From NCBI GenBank assembly GCA_938004315.1, contig CALKWG010000310.1:1-43244 (forward strand): a stretch of 43,244 bases of DNA, written 5' to 3'. The notes under the pieces were generated by a model. It saw only the letters and a list, made by a program, of their open reading frames with translations, was not told the DNA's origin and did not search any database. Position numbers and translations under genes: made by a program. The first letter of the stretch is position 1. Every line of letters begins with the position of its first letter. The DNA is from an uncultured Spirochaetaceae bacterium (GTDB lineage Bacteria; Spirochaetota; Spirochaetia; Treponematales; UBA12059). Shown one piece after another: positions 22,678-31,729 of the stretch.

Positions 22678-23466
22678 TTAGACTATGCCCTTCCGGTAAT
22701 TGGTCAACTTGGCCCGTAGGCGCAAGATGGCCTTGGTATGAAGCTGGCTGACCCGCGACTCGGTGACTTCCAGGACCTTACCGATCTCCTTCAGGGTCAG
22801 GTCCTCGTAGTAATACAGCACGAGCACCTTCTTCTCCTTGTCGGGGAGCTCCTGGATCGATTCGACGATGACGCGCTTGATCTCCTCGCGCTCGATGACC
22901 GCGTCGGGGTTCAGGCTGCCCGGGCTCTCTATGCTATCGGCCACCGTGATCTTCTCGCTCTCGTCGGCCGAATACCAGACGTCGGAGAGCGACATGATCG
23001 CCGTCCCCGAGACCTTCAGCATAGCCTTGGAGAATTCGTCGTCGGAGATGCCCATGGACGCGGCGACCTCGGCGTCCGAGGCCGGGCGCCCGAGCTTAGC
23101 CTCGACCTGCATGATGGCGTCCTCGATCTCCCTGGACTTCTGCCTCACCGAGCGGGGCACCCAGTCGATGCTCCGCAGCTCGTCGAAGATGGCGCCGCGG
23201 ATGCGCGTCACGGCGTAGGTCTTGAATTTCACGTTCTTCTCGGGGTCGAACTTGTCGATGGCGTCGATGAGCCCGAAGACCCCGAAGCCAACGAGATCGT
23301 CGAATTCGACCGACTGCGGCATGTTGGCCGCCACCTTGCCCGCGACGTACTTTACGAGGGGCGCGTATTGCTTAATGAACGATTCTCGGATGACCGGATC
23401 GCGGTTTTTCTTATATGCCGCCCACAGTTCCTCTTCGCTATGCCGCTCGAGCAGGGGGTTATTCAT
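22678..23466 (-). CDS. fliA: RNA polymerase sigma-28 factor (FliA/WhiG type)
   Basis: 262 residues with all sigma-28 regions and no region 1.1. Region 2 is SFIKQYAPLVKYVAGKVAAN, VEFDDLVGFGVFGLIDAIDK, FKTYAVTRIRGAIFDELRSI, DWVPRSVRQK. Region 3 is LGRPASDAEVAASMGISDDE. Region 4 is IQELPDKEKKVLVLYYYEDL, then TLKEIGKVLEVTESRVSQLH. It directs transcription of late flagellar and chemotaxis genes. In other bacteria it is held by the anti-sigma factor FlgM, which is not in this window. It lies 6 bases after a membrane-protein gene and 1 base before fapA. Confidence 0.96.
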   Translation of the reverse strand: MNNPLLERHSEEELWAAYKKNRDPVIRESFIKQYAPLVKYVAGKVAANMPQSVEFDDLVGFGVFGLIDAIDKFDPEKNVKFKTYAVTRIRGAIFDELRSIDWVPRSVRQKSREIEDAIMQVEAKLGRPASDAEVAASMGISDDEFSKAMLKVSGTAIMSLSDVWYSADESEKITVADSIESPGSLNPDAVIEREEIKRVIVESIQELPDKEKKVLVLYYYEDLTLKEIGKVLEVTESRVSQLHTKAILRLRAKLTNYRKGIV

Positions 23467-23472
23467 CTATAG

Positions 23473-24264
23473 CTACCCTTTCTGATCTCTACGCAGTATG
23501 GTCTGGATGGCCTTGGCCATAACGGCGGCGTCCCCGGCGTCGCCTCCTCCGCCGCCCCCTCCCGAGGGGCTCGGGCGGCCGGCGAAGCCTTCCTCGTCCT
23601 GGGCGTCCCCGATCGGGGCTATGAACGAGTCCGAAAGGCTATCGAGGTCGGGGAGCACGTCCAGCTCGTCCACGCCCACCGAGGGGCGGGGGCCGCCGGG
23701 CGCAGCCGGCCTCGGCGCGGCCTGGGCGGGGACGAGATCCTCGTCGCGTATGGCCTTGACCTCCTCGCGGAGCGACTCGAGCTCGGCATCGCCCGCCGAA
23801 AGGGCGGACGGCTCCGCAGGGATCGGATGGACGGCCGAGCCGGCTCCGTCGTACCCGGCGCCCGCCGACGCGGTCGCCGCCGGCGGGACGCCGGCCTGCG
23901 CGGCGAAGCCGTCGTCGCGAATCTGGCTCTCGTCGAGCTGCTCGACGTCGTCGACGGGACGCATGGCCGCCCGGCCCTCGTACGCGTCGCCCTCGGGCAG
24001 GACGATATTAACCCGGCCGCCGGGCTCGTCCGAGGCCGGCGCGGGGACATAGCCTTCGAATAATTCGGGGAGAAAGCGCTTAAGCAGGGCGACGACCCCG
24101 TAGGCGGCCAGCGCGAAGCCTATGCCGAGGGCCAGGGCCCTGAGCAGCATCGTGCCGAAGGGTATGCGTGAGAAAAGCGCGACGACTATCGAGAGGCCGA
24201 ACGCCGACGCGCCCGCCGCTATGGACGCGCGAACGCCGGGATCCGCCGATCCTATCCCCCCCAT
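23473..24264 (-). CDS. Membrane-anchored low-complexity protein in the fliA region
   Basis: 263 residues. Two hydrophobic segments lie near the N-terminus (about 16-32, AAGASAFGLSIVVALF, and 38-62, MLLRALALGIGFALAAYGVV). The remainder is acidic and disordered, with a run of seven glycines near residue 236. The last ~18 residues (AAVMAKAIQTILRRDQKG) are a well-formed amphipathic helix, likely the functional end. No Shine-Dalgarno site is evident before the ATG. I do not recognise a domain, but spirochaetes often carry a poorly conserved membrane protein between flhG and fliA. It may be the first gene of a fliA sub-operon because a 114-base gap precedes it. Confidence 0.65.
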   Translation of the reverse strand: MGGIGSADPGVRASIAAGASAFGLSIVVALFSRIPFGTMLLRALALGIGFALAAYGVVALLKRFLPELFEGYVPAPASDEPGGRVNIVLPEGDAYEGRAAMRPVDDVEQLDESQIRDDGFAAQAGVPPAATASAGAGYDGAGSAVHPIPAEPSALSAGDAELESLREEVKAIRDEDLVPAQAAPRPAAPGGPRPSVGVDELDVLPDLDSLSDSFIAPIGDAQDEEGFAGRPSPSGGGGGGGDAGDAAVMAKAIQTILRRDQKG

Positions 24265-24272
24265 AGCATGGA

Positions 24273-24302
24273 AGAGTAAGGCATAAGAGCTCGACTCGTC
24301 AA
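24273..24302 (-). promoter_or_regulatory. Weak promoter candidate for the fliA sub-operon
   Basis: On the minus strand TTGACG (24297-24302, 5 of 6) is followed after 18 bases by TACTCT (24273-24278, 3 of 6). It lies in the 114-base gap after flhG, very close to the next ATG. The closeness and the poor -10 make it doubtful. Confidence 0.25.
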
Positions 24303-24378
24303 GCTTGGGTAAGGATTTAGCTCATCGACGGCGGAGGGTCGCGCCAGGCGGCGAAGCCGGATCGCCGGCGGTCGGGCC

Positions 24379-25251
24379 TTAGGCTTCTTTACCGAAGAGC
24401 TTACGGATGAGGCGCCCGATGCCGTGGTCGTCCTTGAACTCGGTCTTCTCGATGCGGCTCACCAAGTGCTGGACCGAAATGGCCGCCTTGGACTTAGGAT
24501 CCTGGACGATGAAGGGGCGCTGCCTGAGCACCGAGCTCGGCACGATAGGATCCTCGTAGATGCAGCCTAAGTACTCGACCTTGAGGTTGAGGAACTGGCC
24601 CGAGATATTGATGATGCGTTCGGCGACCTTGCGGCCCTCGGTCACGTTCTTAACGCGGTTTACGACGAGCTTTAAGCCTATGTTGAGGTTCTCTACCTCG
24701 GTGGCGATGATTTTAATGATGCCGTAGGCGTCGGTGATGGCGGTGGGCTCGGGGGTCGTCACGATGATCGCGTCGTCGGCGGCGGCCACGAAGGACAGCA
24801 CGTTGCTGGAGACGCCGGCGCTCGTATCGATGATGATGATATCGGCGCTCGACAGAGAATAGAGCTCGGTTATGAAGTTCTGACGCTCCTCATCGCTCAG
24901 GTTGGCGATCTTAGAGAAGCCTGAGGCCCCGGCCAGGATCTGGATGCCGTACTCGGTATCCAGGATAATCTCTCGCATGGACTTCTGCTTACGTATTACA
25001 TGATACAGATTGTACTTAGGTATCATGTTCAGCATGATATTCACGTTCGCCAAACCTAAGTCGGCGTCCATCACCACGACGCGCTTGCCCAAGCGGGCAT
25101 ACGCGATGGCTAAGTTGACCGAGAGGTTCGTTTTACCGACGCCGCCCTTGCCGCTGGCCACCGCGATGACGCGGGTCTTCTTAGTGGGGCCTTGGCCCGC
25201 CTGCGGCTTAGCCTTCATCAGTTCCCTGAGCTTCTGCGCTTGGTCTTCCAT
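24379..25251 (-). CDS. flhG: FlhG (FleN/YlxH) MinD-like flagellar number regulator
   Basis: 290 residues of the MinD/ParA ATPase family. The deviant Walker A is GKGGVGKT (34-41), switch I is MDADLGLANVN, and the Walker B-like motif is DIIIIDTSAGVSSNVL. The N-terminal ~25 residues (MEDQAQKLRELMKAK) resemble the activating helix with which FlhG stimulates the FlhF GTPase. The C-terminal amphipathic part (GRLIRKLFG) could touch the membrane. FlhG limits the number of flagella and helps assemble the C-ring. It lies 13 bases after flhF, as is usual. Confidence 0.95.
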   Translation of the reverse strand: MEDQAQKLRELMKAKPQAGQGPTKKTRVIAVASGKGGVGKTNLSVNLAIAYARLGKRVVVMDADLGLANVNIMLNMIPKYNLYHVIRKQKSMREIILDTEYGIQILAGASGFSKIANLSDEERQNFITELYSLSSADIIIIDTSAGVSSNVLSFVAAADDAIIVTTPEPTAITDAYGIIKIIATEVENLNIGLKLVVNRVKNVTEGRKVAERIINISGQFLNLKVEYLGCIYEDPIVPSSVLRQRPFIVQDPKSKAAISVQHLVSRIEKTEFKDDHGIGRLIRKLFGKEA

Positions 25252-25264
25252 GTCGTACGCTCCG

Positions 25265-26455
25265 TTAGGCTTTGGCCCTGTCGGGCGGCGCCCCGTATCT
25301 CTCTTCTAGTTTCGGTCGATTCGGCCTAAAACCTTCGAGATTTATGAGGAAACGGAGCGGATGCGCCCGTTCGATATCCATGGGAACCCGCTGCCCGTCG
25401 GTCATCCACGCCGCCGGCTTGTCTTTATCCGCTAAAGCCGAGAGCACGTTGCCTAAGCGCCCCGTCTCGTCGATCTTGGTGATCACGACGGCGCGGTAGC
25501 GGAAGGGCTCGAACTGCCTAAAGACGTCGGCCATATCCTGGGTCTTGGTGGTCGCCGAAACCGCCAGGTACACCTCGGCCGAAGGCCCGCAGGCTTCCAG
25601 TATCTGCTGCATCTCGGCCAGGCGAACCGCGTCGCGCGGGCTTTTGCCGATGGTGTCCACCAAGATGAGGTCGGTATCGCGGTGCATAGCGATGGTGGCG
25701 CGCAGGTCCTCGGCGGTCTCCACGGCCGAGACCGGCAGGCGCATGATCTCCGCGTACTTCTCGATCTGCTGCTGGGCGCCGATGCGGAAGGTGTCGATGG
25801 TGATCATACGCACGTCCTGTGGCTGGAGCCCCGCCAAGCCGAGCTTGTGGATGGCCGCCAGCTTAGCGATGGTCGTGGTCTTGCCGACCCCCGTGGGCCC
25901 GACGAGCACCACCACGCGCGGCCTGCCGCGGCCCGGCTCGTCGGCCAACTTGACGCCGTCGCCTATCCACTCGAGCACCCTATCCTGCACCGCGTCGAAA
26001 TCGTCGAGCTCGCCTAAGGAGAATTCGGCGCGGGCGCGCGCCAGGATGCGCTCCCGGTACGCGGGGGAGAACTCGTTGCGCTCTAGGAGCTCGGCGAGCT
26101 CCGCGAGGCTCGGGTGATCCTGCTCGGCCTGGCCCGGACGGCCGCCGGTCTCCGAGACGATCTCCTTGAGCTCGCGCACCTCGTGCAGGACCTCCTGGAG
26201 GGCCCTCTCCTGGCTGATGCGCTCCATGAGGCGCCGTTTATCTTCTTCGACGTCGATGCGCTTCTTCTCCGACTCCTTAAGGCCGTCGTCGCGGACGATA
26301 TAGGTGATCTCCACGGCGTCGCGGGCGAAGAGGCCCATGAAGCCGCCCGAGCGCACCGTGCGCTGCGCCAGGACCTGGGCCGCGTCGCCGTAGCGCGCTC
26401 GGATGCGCTCCAAGGCTTCGCGATGGGTGGACGCTTGCTCGACGAGGTATTGCAT
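25265..26455 (-). CDS. flhF: FlhF, SRP-type GTPase for flagellar placement
   Basis: 396 residues. The N-terminal B domain (1-~110) is basic and charged. The N domain follows to ~175, and the G domain has P-loop GPTGVGKTT (186-194), MITIDTFRIGAQQQIEKYAE, LVDTIGKSPRDA, VITKIDETGRLGN and the closing loop PAAWMTDGQRVPMDI. FlhF recruits early flagellar components to the site of assembly, which is subpolar in spirochaetes, and is controlled by FlhG. Only 3 bases separate it from flhA. All GTPase motifs look intact. Confidence 0.95.
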   Translation of the reverse strand: MQYLVEQASTHREALERIRARYGDAAQVLAQRTVRSGGFMGLFARDAVEITYIVRDDGLKESEKKRIDVEEDKRRLMERISQERALQEVLHEVRELKEIVSETGGRPGQAEQDHPSLAELAELLERNEFSPAYRERILARARAEFSLGELDDFDAVQDRVLEWIGDGVKLADEPGRGRPRVVVLVGPTGVGKTTTIAKLAAIHKLGLAGLQPQDVRMITIDTFRIGAQQQIEKYAEIMRLPVSAVETAEDLRATIAMHRDTDLILVDTIGKSPRDAVRLAEMQQILEACGPSAEVYLAVSATTKTQDMADVFRQFEPFRYRAVVITKIDETGRLGNVLSALADKDKPAAWMTDGQRVPMDIERAHPLRFLINLEGFRPNRPKLEERYGAPPDRAKA

Positions 26456-26458
26456 GGG

Positions 26459-28552
26459 CTATCCTTCTATCTTGATCTCGCCGACGGCCTCCACCTGGAC
26501 GTCGGACGCAATTTCAGGCACGGACAGCACGACGAGGTCGGGTATCTCGCGCTCGGTGCTGGATTTCACCAAGGCGCGCGCGGCCTCGGAGCACAGGATG
26601 AGCGGGAAGATGCCCTGCTTCTGCACGGCGCTTACGGCGAGGGTCAGGGCCTTGATCCACTGGCGCTGGAGCGCCGGCTCCAAGGCGGCGATGGCGCCGG
26701 TCCGGCCGTCGACGCGGCTGTCGATGATCTTCTGCTCGAGCGAAGGCTCTATGGTCAGCGCGCGCAGGAGCTTCTCCTGGTCGGCGTACTGTAGGCAGAT
26801 CTGGCGCCCCAAAGCCTGCCTCGTCTTCTCCACGAGGAAGCCCACGTCCTTGGTGACGCCGGCGTAATCCGCCAGGGTCTCCAGGATAGCAACGAGGTTG
26901 CGGATAGAGACCTGCTCCCGCAACAGGCCCTGCAGCACCTTCTGGATCTCGCCCAGCGAGAGCTGCTTCTGGACCTCGTCGGTGACCGCCGGATAATCCT
27001 TGCGCAGCGCCTCGAGCATGGACTGGATCTCCTGACGCCCTAAGATGTCGGCGGCGTAGCGCTTGATGATCTCGGTCAGGTGGGTGGCGACGATGCTCGG
27101 CGCGTCGACCACCGTATAGCCGGCGCGCTCCGCCTTGTCGCGCGAGGCTTCGGCTATCCAAACGGCCGGGAGGCCGAAGGCCGGATCCTTGGCCTTCTCG
27201 CCCTGCACCTCCTCGGAGACGCCGCCGGGGTTGATGGCCAAGTAGTAGCCCAGGCGTATGACGCCGCGGCCGACCTCGACCCCGCGTATCTTAAAGCAGT
27301 ACTCCGAGGGCTCCAGGTGCATATTGTCGATGATCCGTATGCGCGGCACGACGAGCCCCATGTCCAGGGCGCTCTCCTTGCGTATGCGGGTGACGCGCTC
27401 CAGGAGCTCCGCGCCCTTGTCCTTATCGACCAGCGGTATGAGGCCGTAGCCCAGCTCCAGGCTTATGGGGTCGAGCGGCACCACCGGGGACAGCTCATGG
27501 GCGCCCTCGGCCTTCTTGGCGCCGCCCTCCCCCGCCTTGGCGCGCGCCTTATCGGCCTCTAATAGCTGGGCCTTCGAAAGGCGCCAGGCCAGGAAGGCCA
27601 TGGCGGCCGCCATGGGCACGAGCACGTACCAGGGGAAGCCGGGGAGCAGGGCCAAGGCCCCGAGCACGCCGGCTCCGACCCAGTAGATGCGCGCGTTCTG
27701 GGTAAACTGGGCCGTCACCTCCCTGCCGAAGGTGCCCTGGCTATTGGCCCTCGTGACGATGATGCCGGTGGCCGTGGATACGAGGAGGGCCGGGAGCTGG
27801 GACACCAGGCCGTCGCCTATGGTCAGGGCCGTATAGGTCGTGAGCGCGGTCTGGAAGGGCTCGGCATGGATGACCATGCCGACGACGAAGCCGCCTATCA
27901 GGTTGACCACGCTGATGAAGATGCCGACCGTCACGTTGCCCGAGACGAATTTGCTGGCGCCGTCCATCTGGCCGAAGAAGTCGACCTCGCGCTGGACCTC
28001 CTCCTTGCGCTTCTTGGCCTCCTCCTCGCCTATGGCCCCGGAGCTGTATTCGCTCTCGATGGCCATCTGCTTGACCGGCAGGCCGTCCAAGGTGAAGCGC
28101 GCGGCCACCTCGGCGATGCGCGTGGCGCCCTTGGTGATGACGATGGCCTGCACGGCGATGATCACGACGAAGATGATGAAGCCCACCACGAGGCCCTCGG
28201 TGCCCGAGGCGCCGACGACGAAGCTGGAGAAGGCCCGGACGATGCGCCCGTCGAAGCGGGCGCCCTTGGTCAGGATGAGCCGGGTCGAGCTGATGTTCAA
28301 GGCCAGGCCGAAGATCGTGGTCACGAGGAGCATAGTCGGGAAGATCGAGAACTCGATAGCCTTCCTGGTATAGAGCACGATGAGGATGATGAGGATGCTT
28401 AAGGCCAAGTTCATGGACATGAGCGCGTCGAGCAGGACCGCCGGCACCGGGATGATGATCATCAAGATCACCGATACCGCGCCTATGGCGACCGCGTAGT
28501 CGGAGAAGTTCGTCAAGAAGGTCTCGCGCACCAGGCGCTTGGTATCGGACAT
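26459..28552 (-). CDS. flhA: FlhA, flagellar type III export gate protein
   Basis: 697 residues, normal FlhA length. The N-terminal half has about eight membrane helices and contains the FHIPEP signature region (RIAEVAARFTLDGLPVKQMA, then REVDFFGQMDGASKFVSGN) with its cytoplasmic loop. The second half, from ~345, is the soluble FlhA-C domain (ELGYGLIPLVDKDKG, VVPRIRIIDNMHLEP, AGYTVVDAPSIVATHLTEII, VDGRTGAIAALEP) that docks export chaperone-substrate complexes. It forms the nonameric ring of the export gate. A 34-base gap separates it from flhB. Confidence 0.97.
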   Translation of the reverse strand: MSDTKRLVRETFLTNFSDYAVAIGAVSVILMIIIPVPAVLLDALMSMNLALSILIILIVLYTRKAIEFSIFPTMLLVTTIFGLALNISSTRLILTKGARFDGRIVRAFSSFVVGASGTEGLVVGFIIFVVIIAVQAIVITKGATRIAEVAARFTLDGLPVKQMAIESEYSSGAIGEEEAKKRKEEVQREVDFFGQMDGASKFVSGNVTVGIFISVVNLIGGFVVGMVIHAEPFQTALTTYTALTIGDGLVSQLPALLVSTATGIIVTRANSQGTFGREVTAQFTQNARIYWVGAGVLGALALLPGFPWYVLVPMAAAMAFLAWRLSKAQLLEADKARAKAGEGGAKKAEGAHELSPVVPLDPISLELGYGLIPLVDKDKGAELLERVTRIRKESALDMGLVVPRIRIIDNMHLEPSEYCFKIRGVEVGRGVIRLGYYLAINPGGVSEEVQGEKAKDPAFGLPAVWIAEASRDKAERAGYTVVDAPSIVATHLTEIIKRYAADILGRQEIQSMLEALRKDYPAVTDEVQKQLSLGEIQKVLQGLLREQVSIRNLVAILETLADYAGVTKDVGFLVEKTRQALGRQICLQYADQEKLLRALTIEPSLEQKIIDSRVDGRTGAIAALEPALQRQWIKALTLAVSAVQKQGIFPLILCSEAARALVKSSTEREIPDLVVLSVPEIASDVQVEAVGEIKIEG

Positions 28553-28586
28553 CGGCTCTCCTCGCTCGTCCTCGCCCTAGTATAGA

Positions 28587-29753
28587 CTAGGCGCTCATGG
28601 CCGAGAGCTTCTCGGCTAGGCGCTTATCGATCTTGGCCACCTGCGCCAGGAGCGCCGCGATGGCCTGGTAATACTGCTCGGGAACCGGGTCGCCTATCTC
28701 GACCGCGGCGTAGAGCGCGCGGGCCAAGGGCTTATTCTCCACCACCGGCACGCCGTGCTCCTTGGCTATGGCCCTGATGCGCAGGGCGATCTCGTCCTGG
28801 CCCTTGGCGCTCACGAGCGGCACCGCCGAAGTCAGGGGGTTATATTCTATAGCCACGGCGAAGTGGGTCGGATTGGTCACCACGACGTCGGCCTTGGGCA
28901 CGTTGGCGGCCATATTCTTGGATAGGATCTCGCGCATGCGCTCCCGGAGGCGGCCTTTCACCTTGGGGTCGCCTTCGAACATCTTATGCTCTTCCTTGAC
29001 TTCCTGCTTGGTCATCTTGAGGCTCTTACGGAACTGCCTCTTCTGGTAGAGGTAGTCGGGCACGGCCAGGATGAGCATGAGTATGGCCACCTCGATGATG
29101 ATGCGCAAGGCGGTAGCCGAGACTAAAATGGTCGAGGTCCATACCGTCGCGCTAAAGAGCCTCGATAGCTTGGGTATCTCGGCCATGATATTGAGGTACG
29201 CGATCACCCCGACGATGGCTATCTTCAGGATGCTCTTGGCCAGGTTGAACAGCCCCTCGCCGGAGAACACGGTCTTCTTCAGGTACTGCCCGAAGCGCGG
29301 CACGACCTTCTTGAAGTCCGGCTTCAAGGGCTTGGTGGTGAACAGGAAGCCCACCTGTAGGAGATTGCCGAAGAGCGCGGCCACGACGGCCACGATGGCG
29401 ACGGGCAGCACGAGGCTCGAGAAGTAGCGTAGGAACTGCGTGCCTATGAGCGCCCGGTCGCGAACCGGATCGAGCTCTACCGACACGGTCAGGAACCAAC
29501 GCAGCATGGCGCCGAGCTCGGTGAAGATCCATGGCGCGAAGACGGCGAGCGCCAGCACGGGTAGGAGGAGACCGATCGCGCCCGTAAGGTCCTGGCTCTT
29601 GGCGACGCGGCCTTCCTCCCGCGCCTTGCGGAGCTTGTACTCCGAGGGCTCCTCGGTCTTACCCTCGTCCTCCGGGGCGAACCACTGCAGGTGGACGAGC
29701 CTCGGGTCGATGCCGGGCTCGTAGCGAAGGCGAAGGGCGGCCGGCCGGCTCAT
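28587..29753 (-). CDS. flhB: FlhB, export specificity switch
   Basis: 388 residues from the ATG at 29753, which overlaps the fliR stop (ATGA). The first ~25 residues (MSRPAALRLRYEPGIDPRLV and on) are an extension before the usual opening GKTEEPSEYKLRKAREEGRV. Four membrane segments follow. The cytoplasmic domain has the self-cleaving NPTH at 294-297 (VVTNPTHFAVAIEY). FlhB changes export from rod/hook to filament substrates when FliK signals that the hook is long enough. The basic helix KKVVPRFGQYLKK is typical. Confidence 0.96.
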   Translation of the reverse strand: MSRPAALRLRYEPGIDPRLVHLQWFAPEDEGKTEEPSEYKLRKAREEGRVAKSQDLTGAIGLLLPVLALAVFAPWIFTELGAMLRWFLTVSVELDPVRDRALIGTQFLRYFSSLVLPVAIVAVVAALFGNLLQVGFLFTTKPLKPDFKKVVPRFGQYLKKTVFSGEGLFNLAKSILKIAIVGVIAYLNIMAEIPKLSRLFSATVWTSTILVSATALRIIIEVAILMLILAVPDYLYQKRQFRKSLKMTKQEVKEEHKMFEGDPKVKGRLRERMREILSKNMAANVPKADVVVTNPTHFAVAIEYNPLTSAVPLVSAKGQDEIALRIRAIAKEHGVPVVENKPLARALYAAVEIGDPVPEQYYQAIAALLAQVAKIDKRLAEKLSAMSA

Positions 29754-30529
29754 CGACGGCTCCCTATCATGCCGGCCACGGTCTCGAAGCCGACCTCGAT
29801 GAGCCCCGCGAAGGCCTCGATCATATAGGGCATGGCGCTGGCCAGGAGGGCGAAGGCGGTGATGATGGCCAGGGGGAAGCCTTCGGTGAGGAGGTTCATC
29901 TGCGGCGCGGCCTTGGATAGGAGGCCCATGGTCACCGACACCAGGAGCAGGGTCCCGAAGATCGGGAAGGCCAGGATGAGCGCGTCGCCGAACATCGAGC
30001 CTATGGAGCCCGCCGCGTACGAGAACCAATCCTGCCGGTTCAGGAGCAGGTCGCTCGCCCTGAGCGAGCGGAAGCTACGCTCGACCCCCAGGAGGAAGAG
30101 GCGCTGAAAGCCGCTCACGTTGATGAAAATGAACATGGCTATCAAGTTAAGGAACTGCCCCACGACGGGGATCTCGCTCTGGGCCAGGGGGTCGTAGGTC
30201 TCGGAAGCGCCGAAGCCCATCTGCAGGGAGAAGAACTGGCCGGCGGTGGTGAAGGCCGCGTAGATGACGTTCAGGAAGAAGCCGATGATGATGCCTATCA
30301 TCGCCTCCCCGACGATCGCCGCGACGTAGGCGGCCGCGCCGGCGGGCTGGACGTAGCCGGCGGCGGCCACCCAGGGGAAGACGGCGGCCGCGGCGAAGCC
30401 GGCCAGCGCGACCTTGGCCGGCTGGGGCACGCCCTCGCCCGACAGGAGCGGGGCCGTCTCGACGAGCGCGAGCACCCGGACCGCTATGAGGAAGAAGAGG
30501 TCCGCGTTACGCACGAAATCGTCGAGCAT
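29750..30529 (-). CDS. fliR: FliR, flagellar export gate membrane protein
   Basis: 259 residues with about six hydrophobic segments, typical of FliR. Recognisable parts are the N-terminal FVRNADLFFLIAVRVLALVE with GEGVPQPAKVALAG, the conserved EAMIGIIIGFFLNVIYAAFT segment, the QMGFGASETYDPLAQSEIPV loop, and the C-terminal PQMNLLTEGFPLAIITAFAL. With FliP and FliQ it forms the helical export channel on top of FlhB. Four bases separate it from fliQ. Confidence 0.95.
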   Translation of the reverse strand: MLDDFVRNADLFFLIAVRVLALVETAPLLSGEGVPQPAKVALAGFAAAAVFPWVAAAGYVQPAGAAAYVAAIVGEAMIGIIIGFFLNVIYAAFTTAGQFFSLQMGFGASETYDPLAQSEIPVVGQFLNLIAMFIFINVSGFQRLFLLGVERSFRSLRASDLLLNRQDWFSYAAGSIGSMFGDALILAFPIFGTLLLVSVTMGLLSKAAPQMNLLTEGFPLAIITAFALLASAMPYMIEAFAGLIEVGFETVAGMIGSRR

Positions 30530-30533
30530 GGGC

Positions 30534-30803
30534 CTAGCCCGCCATCTCCGGGATGCGGGAGAACAGCCTGACCGTGTACTCGCCCAGGGTGGCGAACATC
30601 CAGCCGGCCAGGAGCATGAGCACGATCATGATCGCGGCGATCTTGGGCACGAAGGTGAGGGTCTGCTCCTGGATGCTCGTCGTGGCCTGCAGGATGCTGA
30701 CCACGAGGCCGACCACCAGGGCGGTGATGAGTATGGGCCCCGACAGGAGGAGGATCTGCAGGATGGCCCCAGTCATCAGTTGGGAGATCTCGCCTATGTT
30801 CAC
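30534..30803 (-). CDS. fliQ: FliQ, flagellar export gate membrane protein
   Basis: 89 residues with two membrane helices, the fixed size of FliQ. The LLLSGPILITALVVGLVVSI and VPKIAAIMIVLMLLAGWMFA segments and the intervening QATTSIQEQTLTFVPK loop are diagnostic. Four copies pack around the FliP/FliR core. The ATG overlaps the fliP stop by 4 bases. Confidence 0.95.
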   Translation of the reverse strand: MNIGEISQLMTGAILQILLLSGPILITALVVGLVVSILQATTSIQEQTLTFVPKIAAIMIVLMLLAGWMFATLGEYTVRLFSRIPEMAG

Positions 30804-31729
30804 GGCATGTACCTCAGGAAGGACTCGACGATCTGCCTGGTCATGAGCCCCCAGCCGTCGATGAGGACGAAGAGAATGAGCTTGAAGGGCATGGAGATCA
30901 TCACCGGCGGCAGCATGATCATACCCATGGACATGAGGGTGGAGGCCACCACCATGTCGATGATGATGAAGGGTATGAAGAGCATGATGCCTATCTTAAA
31001 GGCCACCGTCAGCTCGTTCAGGATGAAGGCCGGTATGAGGATGTAGGTCGGAACGTCCGCCAGGGTCTGGGGCTGCGGCAGGCCGCGCATCGTCATGAAG
31101 AGCCTGATGTTGTTCGGGTCCTTGCTCATCTGGGAGTACATGAAGAGACGCATGGGCTTCTCGGCCTCGGTATAGGCTTGCTGCACCGTCAGCTGGCCCT
31201 CGGTCATAGGCACGATGGCCTTCTCGTACACCTCGGTGAAGGTCGGCCACATGATGAACAGAGTCAGGAAGAAGGCCACCCCCATGAGCACCTGGTTGGG
31301 CGGCACCTGCTGCAGCGACAGGGCCCGCTTGATGAAGTCCAGGACGATGGAGACGCGGAGGAAGCTCGTCATGAGTATGATGATGCTCGGCGCCAGCGAC
31401 AGTATCGTCAGGAGTAGGAGGAGCTGCAGGCTAAAGGCTACCTCGGTGCCGGTCTGGGGCGAACGCACCGAAAGGTCGACCAGCGGTATGGCGGAGGGCA
31501 GATTGGGCAGCGAGCTCGTGGCTCCGGCCGCGCCGCCTGGGAAGGTCGATTGCGGCGGCCTGGCGTTCGGGATAGGCACTTCGCGCGCCGTATCGGCCGG
31601 GGTCGAGGGGAAGGGCCGAACCGCCTGAGAGCCCTCCTGGGCGTACGCAGGGTAGCCGGCGGCGACGAGCGAGAGTACGGCGACGAGGGCGGCCGGCGCG
31701 CGGCGCGCGCGGGACATGGCGGCCGGCAT
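30800..31729 (-). CDS. fliP: FliP, flagellar export gate membrane protein
   Basis: 309 residues. A cleavable signal peptide (to about PAYAQEG) precedes a ~65-residue periplasmic, Pro-rich stretch. The four-helix FliP core follows (LLLLTILSLAPSIIILMTSF, RVSIVLDFIKRALSLQQVPP, the loop with RLFMTMRGLPQ, FIIIDMVVASTLMSMGMIML, PPVMISMPFKLILFVLIDGW). FliP forms the pentameric heart of the export gate. AGAGG lies 6 bases before the ATG, inside the end of fliO. The genes abut without a gap. Confidence 0.96.
   Translation of the reverse strand: MPAAMSRARRAPAALVAVLSLVAAGYPAYAQEGSQAVRPFPSTPADTAREVPIPNARPPQSTFPGGAAGATSSLPNLPSAIPLVDLSVRSPQTGTEVAFSLQLLLLLTILSLAPSIIILMTSFLRVSIVLDFIKRALSLQQVPPNQVLMGVAFFLTLFIMWPTFTEVYEKAIVPMTEGQLTVQQAYTEAEKPMRLFMYSQMSKDPNNIRLFMTMRGLPQPQTLADVPTYILIPAFILNELTVAFKIGIMLFIPFIIIDMVVASTLMSMGMIMLPPVMISMPFKLILFVLIDGWGLMTRQIVESFLRYMP

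Noticed and set aside
29754..30029. Upstream extension of flhB
   Set aside because: It lies in another frame within fliR and has no FlhB similarity. The ATGA overlap at 29750-29753 marks the start.
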